A stretch of DNA of 15,158 bases from Planctomycetaceae bacterium (GCA_024642765.1 JAHEAM010000008.1:1-15158); one strand, 5' to 3'; positions 8,356 through 14,994 are shown, counted from the stretch's first letter. A program made the numbers and translations. The notes: generated by a model not told the origin, from the letters alone.

Positions 8356-10095
8356 ATGATATTACTAGAATGCCCCAAACAAAACGCCTGTCCGGTTTTC
8401 GTTTATTGGGTTGGCTTGTTGATTCTCATCGCCCCTATACAAGCTCAAGAAATGCAGCATAGCACAAACACGTTTGCGGAAGGTGAAAATGGTGCGATTG
8501 CGACAGGCAGTCAGCAAGCGGCCGATATTGGTCTGCAAATATTAAAAGATGGTGGGAATGCCATCGACGCTGCTGTTGCAACCATGCTAGTGCAAACAGT
8601 TGTCGAAGCCGATTTATTTTGTTTTGGAAGCGAAGTTCCGATCATGGTCTATGACAAGCAACGCAATGTTGTCGAGGTCATCGTTGGATTGGGGGCAGCA
8701 CCACGATTGGCAACGGCCGAATGGTTCAACGCAAATCGCAATGGCCTCATCCAGGGCCGCGGTGATATCGCCAATTGTAATGTGCCTGGCACGCTCGATG
8801 CTTTGCTCACTGCCCTGGATCGATACGGAACCCGAACTTTTGAGCAGTGCGCGCAAGGCATGTTGACCGTTTTGCAAGAGCGAGCCAACACGGATCCGGC
8901 AACTCTCAAGCAATCGAACCAACGACGGAACTTTGACGCGACCGGTTGGGTCGAGCATCATCAAAATTTCCTTTCATTGATCGAGCGACTAGTCGCTGCC
9001 GAAAAAATGGCGGGGCCCGATCGCCGTGTTGGTCTGCGGGCAGTTTCCGATTATTTCTACCGAGGACCAATTGCTCTCGAGATCGATGCTTGGTCACGAG
9101 CCAACGGAGGTTTGATTCGCTACACCGATATGGCTTTGCATCACTCTCGGATTGAGTCTCCGCGACAAATGGAATTCGAAGGACATACGGTTTTCAAATG
9201 TGGCGTGTGGACACAAGGTCCTTTCTTTCATCAAACCCTCCGATTATTGGAGGGGCACGACCTTAGAACCCTGAAACCTGATTCGGCCGACTACATTCAT
9301 TTGATCACCGAATCCATGAAGCTGGCATTTGCCGATCGCGATGCGTTCTACGGTGATCCTGACTTTGTCCACGTTCCCATCGACGCGCTTGTGTCTGACC
9401 AATATAGAGATTTGCGCCGTCAATTGATTGACATGCAACATGCCTCGCAAACACAACAGCCCGGCGATCCGTTTCAAATGAAACCTTTGCTTGGAGTCGC
9501 GCCTCAGGACCATAAGGTCTTCGCCGGTTATAGCAACGATACTTCGAATTGTTTAGTCGCCGATCAATGGGGAAATGTCGTCGCAGCAACGCCGAGTGGC
9601 TGGGGTGGCATCGCAGCTGGTAATACGGGCGTACAACTTGGAAGCCGAATGATTGGATTAGTGACTTGGAAAGACCATCCCAGTATGGTCGAGCCAGGAA
9701 AACGTCCACGAATTACGCTGACGCCGACTTTGGTATTTAAGGACGGCAGGCCAGTGTTTGCGATTAGCGTCGCAGGTGGGGATCAACAGGATCAGGCTTC
9801 AATACAAGTGCTATTGAATCATTTGGTTTTTAATATGGACCCAAAACTTGCTGTCACCAAATCGCGATTTGGAACCGAACACCATATCAATTGGTTTGGC
9901 CACGGCCCCGCAGTCTTGGGTTCATTGATTCTGCCACGCGATACGGAGCAAAACGTCGTTGACAACTTGACCCAGCGAGGACATAAGATTCGTCTTGAAC
10001 GAACCGCCAGTTCCGCCGTCGTGTTGGCAATCGATCCCGCCACGGGTAAGAAACAGGCAGCGACCGATGGCGGAAAATTCGCTGTTGCCTATTAA
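8356..10095 (+). CDS. Gamma-glutamyltransferase-like Ntn hydrolase, exported, with a divergent substrate pocket
   Basis: The protein has 579 residues from the ATG at 8356. A hydrophobic segment (about 14-30, ending PIQA) looks like a signal peptide. The family core is clear: GGNAIDAAVA (66-75), the processing and catalytic threonine T396 in NDTSNCLVADQWGNVV, and the oxyanion glycines G474-G475 in AGGDQQDQ. Autocleavage between D395 and T396 into large and small subunits is expected. By hand alignment to E. coli GGT, the residues that bind the gamma-glutamyl group are not kept: R114 becomes L112, D433 becomes G434 and S462 becomes I453; S463 becomes T454. The substrate may therefore not be glutathione. 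It probably shares a transcript with the 128-aa gene upstream. It converges on the terC-like gene 8 bases downstream with no room for a terminator between them. Confidence 0.9.
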   Translation: MILLECPKQNACPVFVYWVGLLILIAPIQAQEMQHSTNTFAEGENGAIATGSQQAADIGLQILKDGGNAIDAAVATMLVQTVVEADLFCFGSEVPIMVYDKQRNVVEVIVGLGAAPRLATAEWFNANRNGLIQGRGDIANCNVPGTLDALLTALDRYGTRTFEQCAQGMLTVLQERANTDPATLKQSNQRRNFDATGWVEHHQNFLSLIERLVAAEKMAGPDRRVGLRAVSDYFYRGPIALEIDAWSRANGGLIRYTDMALHHSRIESPRQMEFEGHTVFKCGVWTQGPFFHQTLRLLEGHDLRTLKPDSADYIHLITESMKLAFADRDAFYGDPDFVHVPIDALVSDQYRDLRRQLIDMQHASQTQQPGDPFQMKPLLGVAPQDHKVFAGYSNDTSNCLVADQWGNVVAATPSGWGGIAAGNTGVQLGSRMIGLVTWKDHPSMVEPGKRPRITLTPTLVFKDGRPVFAISVAGGDQQDQASIQVLLNHLVFNMDPKLAVTKSRFGTEHHINWFGHGPAVLGSLILPRDTEQNVVDNLTQRGHKIRLERTASSAVVLAIDPATGKKQAATDGGKFAVAY

Positions 10096-10103
10096 ATGGA
10101 TCG

Positions 10104-11039
10104 CTAATCAACCGTTTGATGAGACTCGATGCCTTTGACTTTCTCCGATTCGGAATGTGGATGAATGAAGCCAATCAAAAATGAAACTAACATTAATGTC
10201 CAGAAAACGATGAATGCCGGGTGCGTGTAGTTGTGAAAATCCAAACGATGTTCGTGTCCCGAGTTATTGAAAAGCCACTCGAGACATAGCTTTGCCCCGA
10301 TGAGCGCAACTAACAAATAAGCTGACAACTCAAATCTAGGAAAACGATCTAATAACTTGATAAACGCGATCGCCGCAAATCGCATGAGAATTACTCCCAC
10401 GATACCGCCGACGACAACGACCCACAATTTTGGATGAAAACCAACGTGTCCATCAGGCGGCGAGCCAACCAATGCGATGCCGGCAAGGATGGAATCAACC
10501 GCAAACGCAAGATCAGTCAATTCGACGACCACAATCGTCTTCCAAAAACTTGCAAACAATTGATTTGAATTAGCTACTTGAGAGATTTCCGTAACTGGTT
10601 TATCGGATTCCTCTCGATCTGGAATGGCAACGATCGTACGCGTTTCAATTTCTGCATCTTGGCGTTCAGGAGAAAGCGGTGCTCCAGTTTGTCCGGAAAC
10701 AAGTGTCGGCTGCCCCAACTCATCTACTGCGATTTTTTCGTCGGACTTTCCAGTCAGTTGCCCATAAAAATATCCGCATGCGACATAGATCAAATAACCT
10801 CCACCCAACAATTTGACAATTCGCCATTGCAATAGTGACTGCGCAAAAGCAATAACAGTCAATCGCACCAAGACCGCACCTACTAGGCCGTACGTCAAGA
10901 CTCTTGATTGTTGTTCCGGGCGTACTCGCTTCGCGAGAAGACCAAGCACGATGGCATTATCGATTGAAAGAATCCCTTCCAAAACGATGAGAAATCCGAC
11001 AATGACAAGATCTCGGTATTCGAATACTTGGTCAAACAT
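10104..11039 (-). CDS. TerC-family integral membrane protein
   Basis: The 311-residue protein has about seven predicted membrane segments (about 10-33, 48-70, 75-93, 166-191, 205-228, 238-257 and 275-293). The two TerC signatures with acidic membrane residues are present: EGILSIDNAIVLG (E21, D27) and ELTDLAFAVDSILAG (E173, D176, D182). TerC relatives include Mn2+ exporters and proteins that metallate exported enzymes; which applies here is unknown. A hydrophilic, acidic loop of about 70 residues (95-165) separates the third and fourth segments. The start at 11039 puts the first membrane segment at the usual distance. No strong Shine-Dalgarno sequence is visible. The symbol is left empty because the tellurium-resistance name would imply a function not shown. 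Confidence 0.92.
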   Translation of the reverse strand: MFDQVFEYRDLVIVGFLIVLEGILSIDNAIVLGLLAKRVRPEQQSRVLTYGLVGAVLVRLTVIAFAQSLLQWRIVKLLGGGYLIYVACGYFYGQLTGKSDEKIAVDELGQPTLVSGQTGAPLSPERQDAEIETRTIVAIPDREESDKPVTEISQVANSNQLFASFWKTIVVVELTDLAFAVDSILAGIALVGSPPDGHVGFHPKLWVVVVGGIVGVILMRFAAIAFIKLLDRFPRFELSAYLLVALIGAKLCLEWLFNNSGHEHRLDFHNYTHPAFIVFWTLMLVSFLIGFIHPHSESEKVKGIESHQTVD

Positions 11040-11126
11040 AAATGTTTAGATTTCGTAATTAGGTATATCATTTGGCGCACCGAGTTCAGCCTCGATTGTT
11101 GGTTTGACATCGGCATTCGACCTAAG

Positions 11127-11202
11127 CGAGGCCCTAAAGTCCACCCATCATGTCGCTAAGAAGTGATTCTAATCATGTCGATTCACTTTAGGGATGCCCT
11201 CG
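11127..11202. repeat. 14-bp bulged inverted repeat (possible structured RNA)
   Basis: CCCTAAAGT (11132-11140) pairs with ACTTTAGGG (11185-11193). Outside it, CGAGG (11127-11131) pairs with CCTCG (11198-11202) after a 4-base bulge, ATGC, on the right arm. The 44-base apical region contains the ATCATGTCG direct repeat and an alternative stem, AAGTGA (11161-11166) with TCACTT (11183-11188), which would compete with the main stem. It could fold in the TerC leader (minus), or in a plus-strand transcript ending at 11400. I looked for the yybP-ykoY manganese riboswitch consensus expected near some TerC genes and did not recognise it. Confidence 0.55.
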
Positions 11203-11363
11203 ATCTGACAAGTTCTAAGTTTCACGAAATCCTATTCAGCACAGTCTGTGTTCTAGAATTGAAACAGCGATACACACATCAGCTTGGTATGCCTCGATTG
11301 ATCACTACGTTTGAGGTGGCGGAATTCCCGTGGATGCTGGATTTTGCCGCCCGACTAATCTAA
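11175..11363 (+). CDS. Doubtful 62-aa open frame
   Basis: From ATG 11175 (or GTG 11163) this frame encodes 62 residues, MSIHFRDALDLTSSKF onward, ending FAARLI. It has no recognisable domain, signal peptide or membrane segment. The upstream AAGAAGTGA is only a poor ribosome site, and the start lies inside the 11127-11202 inverted repeat. The one argument in favour is the intrinsic terminator 14 bases after the stop on the same strand, which implies some plus-strand transcript here. A small RNA is an equally good explanation. Confidence 0.22.
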   Translation: MSIHFRDALDLTSSKFHEILFSTVCVLELKQRYTHQLGMPRLITTFEVAEFPWMLDFAARLI

Positions 11364-11377
11364 TACAAATCGTTAGA

Positions 11378-11400
11378 AGGCCCAAAATGGGCCTGCTTTT
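11378..11400 (+). terminator. Intrinsic terminator of an unassigned plus-strand transcript
   Basis: AGGCCC-aaaat-GGGCCT is a perfect 6-bp GC-rich stem followed by GCTTTT. Read on the minus strand the stem is followed by TCTAACG, with no T-run, so it works for plus-strand transcription. The nearest confident plus-strand gene upstream ends at 10095, beyond the oppositely oriented TerC gene. Confidence 0.65.
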
Positions 11401-11479
11401 ACGGAACGTCAATGTCTTTCGCCCTCCATTCCCGATTATTCAAAAAAAGTTAGTAACACGGGCCTAGGCTCTCCGCTTG

Positions 11480-11514
11480 GTGAGTGTCAAACGCTGTGTT
11501 TGACAACAACTCAC
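11480..11514 (+). promoter_or_regulatory. Bulged hairpin in the 5' leader of the RTX gene
   Basis: TGTCAAAC (11485-11492) pairs perfectly with GTTTGACA (11498-11505) around loop GCTGT. After a 4-base right-arm bulge (ACAA, 11506-11509), GTGAG (11480-11484) pairs with CTCAC (11510-11514). The hairpin ends 11 bases before the AAGGGAG ribosome site at 11524-11530 and has no U-tract. It may act on translation or mRNA stability, or be a repressor site. Confidence 0.55.
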
Positions 11515-11536
11515 GCACTGCATAAGGGAGATAGTC

Positions 11537-12781
11537 ATGAAACGTCGCAAACGAACTAACCGCCAAAATGAACTGAACTTCAACGCCCTAGAATCACGTC
11601 AATTGTTGGCGGGGCTAGCGTACAACTCCTCCACGGACACAATCACAGCCAATGGCGAAGGCCTGAATGATCGAGTCGAGGTCAGTTACTTCAACAACAA
11701 AGTCAAAGTTGACTTGTATTGGACCAAGTCTAATGGCTCTGAGGGCCACAAAGATATTACAAAGAAGATATCGGACGTCGCTAATATTCACTTCAATGCC
11801 ATGGGTGGCAACGACCAATTGACTGCAACTCAATCAACATTAAGCTCGGGAGTGACTCTGGCGAATACAGCAATTATATTTCTAGGCGGTGACGGAAACG
11901 ACTCATTCAACAACTCGACTGCCGCACTATCTTTTGCGTACGGCCAGGCCGGTAATGATATTTTGGTTGGTGGCTCTGCCGACGACGTTTTGGTCGGCGA
12001 TATCGGAAACGATACCATCTATGGAAATTCCGGCAACGACTTGTTGTATAGCGGCGATGGAAATGACGTAGTTACGGGTGGAGCTGGAGACGATTTCGTA
12101 TTGGCTGGTAATGGCGATGACATTGTTCACGGCGAAAGCGGAAACGACACGATCAACGGCGGAGAGGGCTTGAACAAACTTTACGGCGAAGACGGCAATG
12201 ACAAAATGTACGGTGGGAGCCAAAGAGATGAGATTTATGGTCACGCCGGCGACGACGAAATATATGGTGGAGCTGGTGATGACTTCTTACAGGGTTGGGA
12301 AGGTGCCGACCGTATTTTCGGCGATGCGGGCAACGACATTATCTATGGTGGTGATGACAACGACGCGATCTGGGGAGGAGCCGACAACGACTGGATTTAC
12401 GGCGGGCGTGGAAACGACATCCTCCGCGGTGAAGCAGGAATGGACCTTCTATTTGGCGAAGATGGTAACGATTGGTTGTTCGGCGGGTTAGACAATGATC
12501 AACTCGCTGGTGGCGACGGTAACGACCTGTTGCTCGGCGAAGACGGCGATGATTCTCTTTACGGTCAAGGTGGCGAAGACCAACTTTACGGCGGCAACGG
12601 CAATGACTACCTAGACGGTGGATTCGATGGCCAACTGGATTACCTGGTTGGCGGAACAGGTGCCGATACTTTTGTTTATCGCCGTTTCCGACACTTCGCC
12701 TTCGTTAATGTCACGGTAGAAACTGACTGGATTTCGGACTTTGGAGCTGGCGACACAAAGCAATCAATTCAAGTGAAATAA
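11537..12781 (+). CDS. RTX (haemolysin-type) calcium-binding repeat protein with planctomycete LExR export motif
   Basis: The 414-residue protein starts with a Lys/Arg-rich segment (1-10) followed by FNALESRQLLAG (15-26). This is the LE(P)R-x-LLA motif common at the N-terminus of planctomycete surface or secreted proteins; a classical hydrophobic signal peptide is lacking. Residues about 27-114 form an unidentified beta-rich region. From about 115 to 375 there are roughly 28 glycine/aspartate nonapeptides of the GGxGxDxLx type, which bind Ca2+ between turns of a parallel beta-roll. The C-terminus (GGTGADTFVY ... DWISDFGAGD) resembles the end of many RTX proteins. No enzyme domain is visible, so a structural, adhesive or matrix role is inference. 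No type I secretion genes lie in the window. AAGGGAG six bases before the ATG supports the start. Confidence 0.92.
   Translation: MKRRKRTNRQNELNFNALESRQLLAGLAYNSSTDTITANGEGLNDRVEVSYFNNKVKVDLYWTKSNGSEGHKDITKKISDVANIHFNAMGGNDQLTATQSTLSSGVTLANTAIIFLGGDGNDSFNNSTAALSFAYGQAGNDILVGGSADDVLVGDIGNDTIYGNSGNDLLYSGDGNDVVTGGAGDDFVLAGNGDDIVHGESGNDTINGGEGLNKLYGEDGNDKMYGGSQRDEIYGHAGDDEIYGGAGDDFLQGWEGADRIFGDAGNDIIYGGDDNDAIWGGADNDWIYGGRGNDILRGEAGMDLLFGEDGNDWLFGGLDNDQLAGGDGNDLLLGEDGDDSLYGQGGEDQLYGGNGNDYLDGGFDGQLDYLVGGTGADTFVYRRFRHFAFVNVTVETDWISDFGAGDTKQSIQVK
11879..12661 (+). repeat. 27-bp-period array encoding RTX nonapeptides
   Basis: The DNA repeats with a 27-base period, for example variations on GGCGATGGAAATGAC, encoding the calcium-binding nonapeptides. 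Codon choice varies between units, so the array looks old rather than recently expanded. Confidence 0.8.
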
Positions 12782-12797
12782 CGGTAAGATTTTACCG
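12782..12797. repeat. Small hairpin directly after the RTX stop
   Basis: CGGTAA-gatt-TTACCG is a perfect 6-bp stem starting at the base after the stop codon. There is no T-run. It probably belongs to the 3' end of the RTX transcript, ahead of the stronger terminator at 12829. Confidence 0.4.
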
Positions 12798-12828
12798 CTG
12801 GGCGACAGCATAAACGATCACCGACACC

Positions 12829-12860
12829 AATGCCTCAAGTCCCCAAGACTTGGGGCATTT
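12829..12860 (+). terminator. Intrinsic terminator of the RTX gene
   Basis: AATGCCTCAAGT (12829-12840) pairs with ACTTGGGGCATT (12848-12859) through 12 positions, one of them a U-G wobble, around loop CCCCAAG. It is followed by a short, imperfect T-rich tail (TGCGTT). The stem begins 48 bases after the RTX stop. Confidence 0.65.
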
Positions 12861-13262
12861 GCGTTGCTGGACGCCGATTTGAAATGTCAAAGGCGACTCA
12901 GCTGAGCTGTTCGAATTAGGCATGTCAACAAAAACGTATAATGGTTAGCCCATGGCGTGGGCAAGATTTTACAACTAAAAGCGAATGCCTGAACGAATGA
13001 GCATGAAACCGAATTCCCTGTTTGACGCCTTCGGTTACCGGCTTGATTCATCGAGCAATGAATTTGGGCCGACAGAGCCGCAGCGCTGGTCAACTGCCAC
13101 AACATTGCTGTCAAAGGCATTACACAAAACATCAGTCCCAAGAGCTATTAGCTCCAGGGCATAGGAAAATGTGAACCGCTAGTCGACGAATGCCCGTTAA
13201 TTCAAAATCGTTCTTCAAATTACGATGCGTTTATGAACGAAAGAGTTGTCTCTCGACAAATT
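12861..13262. other. About 400 bp without a convincing gene, between the RTX gene and thiC
   Basis: Open frames here (for example 12887-13141 minus) are short and featureless. Visible items are the palindrome CTCAGCTGAG (12897-12906), a TATAAT box (12937-12942) without a matching -35, a GCCCA-tggcg-TGGGC hairpin (12948-12962) followed by AAGATTTT, an inverted repeat AACCGAA/TTCGGTT (13007-13013, 13030-13036), and GAGCT-att-AGCTC (about 13141-13153). Together the TATAAT box and hairpin could mark a very short transcript, but this is weak. Nothing here resembles a decayed gene I can recognise. Confidence 0.5.
13246..13259 (-). terminator. Possible weak terminator of thiC
   Basis: On the minus strand TTGTC-GAGA-GACAA is a 5-bp stem closed by a GNRA tetraloop, beginning 3 bases after the thiC stop and followed by CTCTTTCGTTC. 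The stem is short and the T-tract is interrupted, so this is a tentative call. Confidence 0.35.
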
Positions 13263-14609
13263 CTAATTCGTTTTGCTTTCAGCATCACCCATTGGAACGA
13301 GTTCACCTATCTGTGCCATCTTGCGGATATCTTCGGTAATTCGCATCGAGCAATACTTAGGCCCACACATGCTGCAAAAGTGAGCGCTCTTGAACGTTTC
13401 TTGCGGCAATGTTTCGTCGTGAAATCGTTGTGCCGTTTCTGGATCCAACGAAAGCCGGAACTGCTCCTTCCAATCAAATGCAAATCGCGCTTTCGAAAGC
13501 GCATCGTCACGGTCTTGGGCTCCCGGTCGTCCACGAGCAACATCCGCTGCATGCGCTGCAATTTTGTAAGCAATCACACCCGCACGAACGTCGTCTTCGT
13601 TCGGCAACCCTAAATGTTCCTTGGGTGTCACATAACAAAGCATGGCTGCTCCATGCCAACCCGCGAGAGCCGCACCGATACCGCTTGTAATGTGGTCATA
13701 ACCTGGAGCGATATCTGTCACCAGTGGCCCTAGCACATAAAACGGCGCGCCGTTGCAAACCTCGATTTGCCGTTTGATATTCATTTCGATTTCGTGCATC
13801 GGGATATGCCCAGGTCCCTCTACCATGACTTGGGTCCCATTTTCCTGACCACGTCGCGTCAATTCACCCAACACGTCCAACTCAGCGAACTGCGCCGCAT
13901 CACTGGCATCGGCGATACTTCCGGGCCGCAGTCCATCGCCTAGACTCCAGGTCACATCGTACTCGCGCATAATCGCGCACAAATCATCAAAAGACTCGTA
14001 CAACGGATTTTGCTTGCGGTGAACCATCATCCATTTCGCAATGAGTGAACCGCCGCGAGAGACGATTCCTGTGACTCGTTGTGTCGTCAAATGCAAATGT
14101 TCGAGCATGACACCGCAATGGATCGTCATGTAGTCGACGCCTTGCTTGGCTTGGTGCTCGACCATATCTAAGAAGTGCTGTGGCCGCATATCTTCGATGT
14201 TGCCACCCAATTCTTCGAGCATTTGGTAAATGGGTACGGTACCAATCGGTACTGGCGACCGCTCGATGATCTCCTTGCGGATGTTGTCGATGTCCTTTCC
14301 GGTTGAAAGGTCCATGACCGTGTCGGCACCAAAGTGTACTGCGGTGTGCAGTTTGCGAAGTTCTTCGTCAACATTGCTGGTGACGGCCGAGTTGCCGATG
14401 TTCGCGTTGATCTTACACTTGGTGGCGATGCCGATGCCCATTGGCTCAAGCTGCTTTTGCAAGTGAACCTTATTGGCAGGAATGACCAATCGACCGGAAG
14501 CGATCTCATCCCGAATGGTCTCAACCGGCAAGCTTTCACGATTTGCAACAAAATCCATTTCAGGAGTAACTTCGCCAGCACGGGCGGACAATATCTGTGT
14601 TTTTTGCAT
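13263..14609 (-). CDS. thiC: Phosphomethylpyrimidine synthase (ThiC), short form
   Basis: ThiC is a radical-SAM enzyme that converts 5-aminoimidazole ribotide into hydroxymethylpyrimidine phosphate for thiamine synthesis. The core motifs are all present: GTVPIYQ, TIHCGV, SRGGS, SLGDGLRPG, EGPGHIPMH, GPLVTDIAPGYDHI and AMLCYVTPKEHLGLP. The C-terminal [4Fe-4S] motif CSMCGPKYC gives C412, C415 and C420. At 448 residues it lacks the extra N-terminal domain of the roughly 590-630-residue E. coli and Bacillus type and resembles the compact form. The ATG at 14609 agrees with the short-form N-terminus; no strong Shine-Dalgarno sequence is seen. I searched the leader (14610 upward, minus strand) for the TPP riboswitch signatures CUGAGA and the CUGAUCUGG-like core and found neither. 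No other thi genes are present. Confidence 0.97.
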   Translation of the reverse strand: MQKTQILSARAGEVTPEMDFVANRESLPVETIRDEIASGRLVIPANKVHLQKQLEPMGIGIATKCKINANIGNSAVTSNVDEELRKLHTAVHFGADTVMDLSTGKDIDNIRKEIIERSPVPIGTVPIYQMLEELGGNIEDMRPQHFLDMVEHQAKQGVDYMTIHCGVMLEHLHLTTQRVTGIVSRGGSLIAKWMMVHRKQNPLYESFDDLCAIMREYDVTWSLGDGLRPGSIADASDAAQFAELDVLGELTRRGQENGTQVMVEGPGHIPMHEIEMNIKRQIEVCNGAPFYVLGPLVTDIAPGYDHITSGIGAALAGWHGAAMLCYVTPKEHLGLPNEDDVRAGVIAYKIAAHAADVARGRPGAQDRDDALSKARFAFDWKEQFRLSLDPETAQRFHDETLPQETFKSAHFCSMCGPKYCSMRITEDIRKMAQIGELVPMGDAESKTN

Positions 14610-14737
14610 TTAGTTTAATCTCAACCTAAAGACCAGAGTTCCAAACACACCAGGACGGTGCGAGACTCAATCGTACCCCTCACCAGTTAACTCTGCAATG
14701 CGCTCGGCGCCCCGCACGGAGTGTATGCTGGACGTAA

Positions 14738-14852
14738 GTTCTCGATTGTGCAGTGTAGGGCTACGGACATAGGATTTGAGCCGTAGAACTGCGAACCTCG
14801 ATTGTGAGCCGAATGGCCGTTAGGCTCGGGTTGTCCTGCACGCAAAGTTCGC
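14738..14852 (+). promoter_or_regulatory. Candidate structured RNA leader, proximal part
   Basis: On the plus strand, GCAGT (14750-14754) pairs with ACTGC (14788-14792) and CTACGG (14761-14766) with CCGTAG (14781-14786), forming one long arm. GTTCT (14738-14742)/AGAAC (14785-14789) is a competing pair. Then GCGAAC (14791-14796) pairs with GTTCGC (14847-14852) and encloses GAGCC (14806-14810)/GGCTC (14823-14827). Pairing options that share bases are what a switching RNA would show, but could also be chance. I could not assign it to a known riboswitch class. Confidence 0.4.
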
Positions 14853-14906
14853 GCATTCAGCAACGCCTATGTTTTTCCCTGCCCGTGAGATATCCGACGC
14901 CTCACA

Positions 14907-14994
14907 GCCTGCGGCTCATTGACTTGGCAAGTCCATTGTTGAGTAGGTAAGATCACTCGGTTCGGACGTTACACAATTTTTTGTGTCTAAACCG
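14907..14994 (+). promoter_or_regulatory. Candidate structured RNA leader, distal hairpins
   Basis: Three further stems precede the membrane-protein start: AGCC-tgc-GGCT (14907-14917), GACTT-ggc-AAGTC (about 14921-14933), and a two-part stem in which CGGTT (14958-14962) pairs with AACCG (14990-14994) outside ACACAA (14971-14976)/TTGTGT (14981-14986) with a TTTT loop. The last ends 56 bases before the ATG at 15051. Confidence 0.4.

Larger units (their letters stand above)
11040..11536. other. Intergenic region between the TerC gene and the RTX gene (497 bp)
   Basis: No recognisable gene is present. The region must contain the minus-strand promoter and leader of the TerC gene and the plus-strand promoter of the RTX gene. 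It holds a bulged inverted repeat (11127-11202), a doubtful 62-codon frame (11175-11363) followed by a terminator (11378-11400), and a second bulged hairpin just before the RTX start (11480-11514). A 9-mer, ATCATGTCG, is repeated at 11147-11155 and 11172-11180. Confidence 0.7.

Noticed and set aside
11040..11220. yybP-ykoY manganese riboswitch upstream of the TerC gene
   Set aside because: The minus-strand leader contains GGACTTTAGGG, faintly like one arm of that motif, but the GGGGAGUAG-type partner and overall layout were not recognised; kept only as an unassigned inverted repeat.
11879..12661. CRISPR-like or satellite array
   Set aside because: The 27-base periodicity is in frame and encodes GGxGxDxLx calcium-binding nonapeptides, so it is a protein repeat and not a spacer array.
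12937..12962. Promoter plus short terminator for a tiny RNA
   Set aside because: TATAAT has no acceptable -35 at 16-18 bases, and the GCCCA/TGGGC stem lies only 5 bases downstream, too close to yield a meaningful transcript.
12887..13141. 84-codon minus-strand frame between the RTX gene and thiC
   Set aside because: It has no ribosome site, domain or convincing signal peptide, and contains several unrelated dyads; treated as non-coding.
14610..14760. Possible TPP riboswitch upstream of thiC
   Set aside because: The conserved core bases of the THI element were not found on the minus strand.
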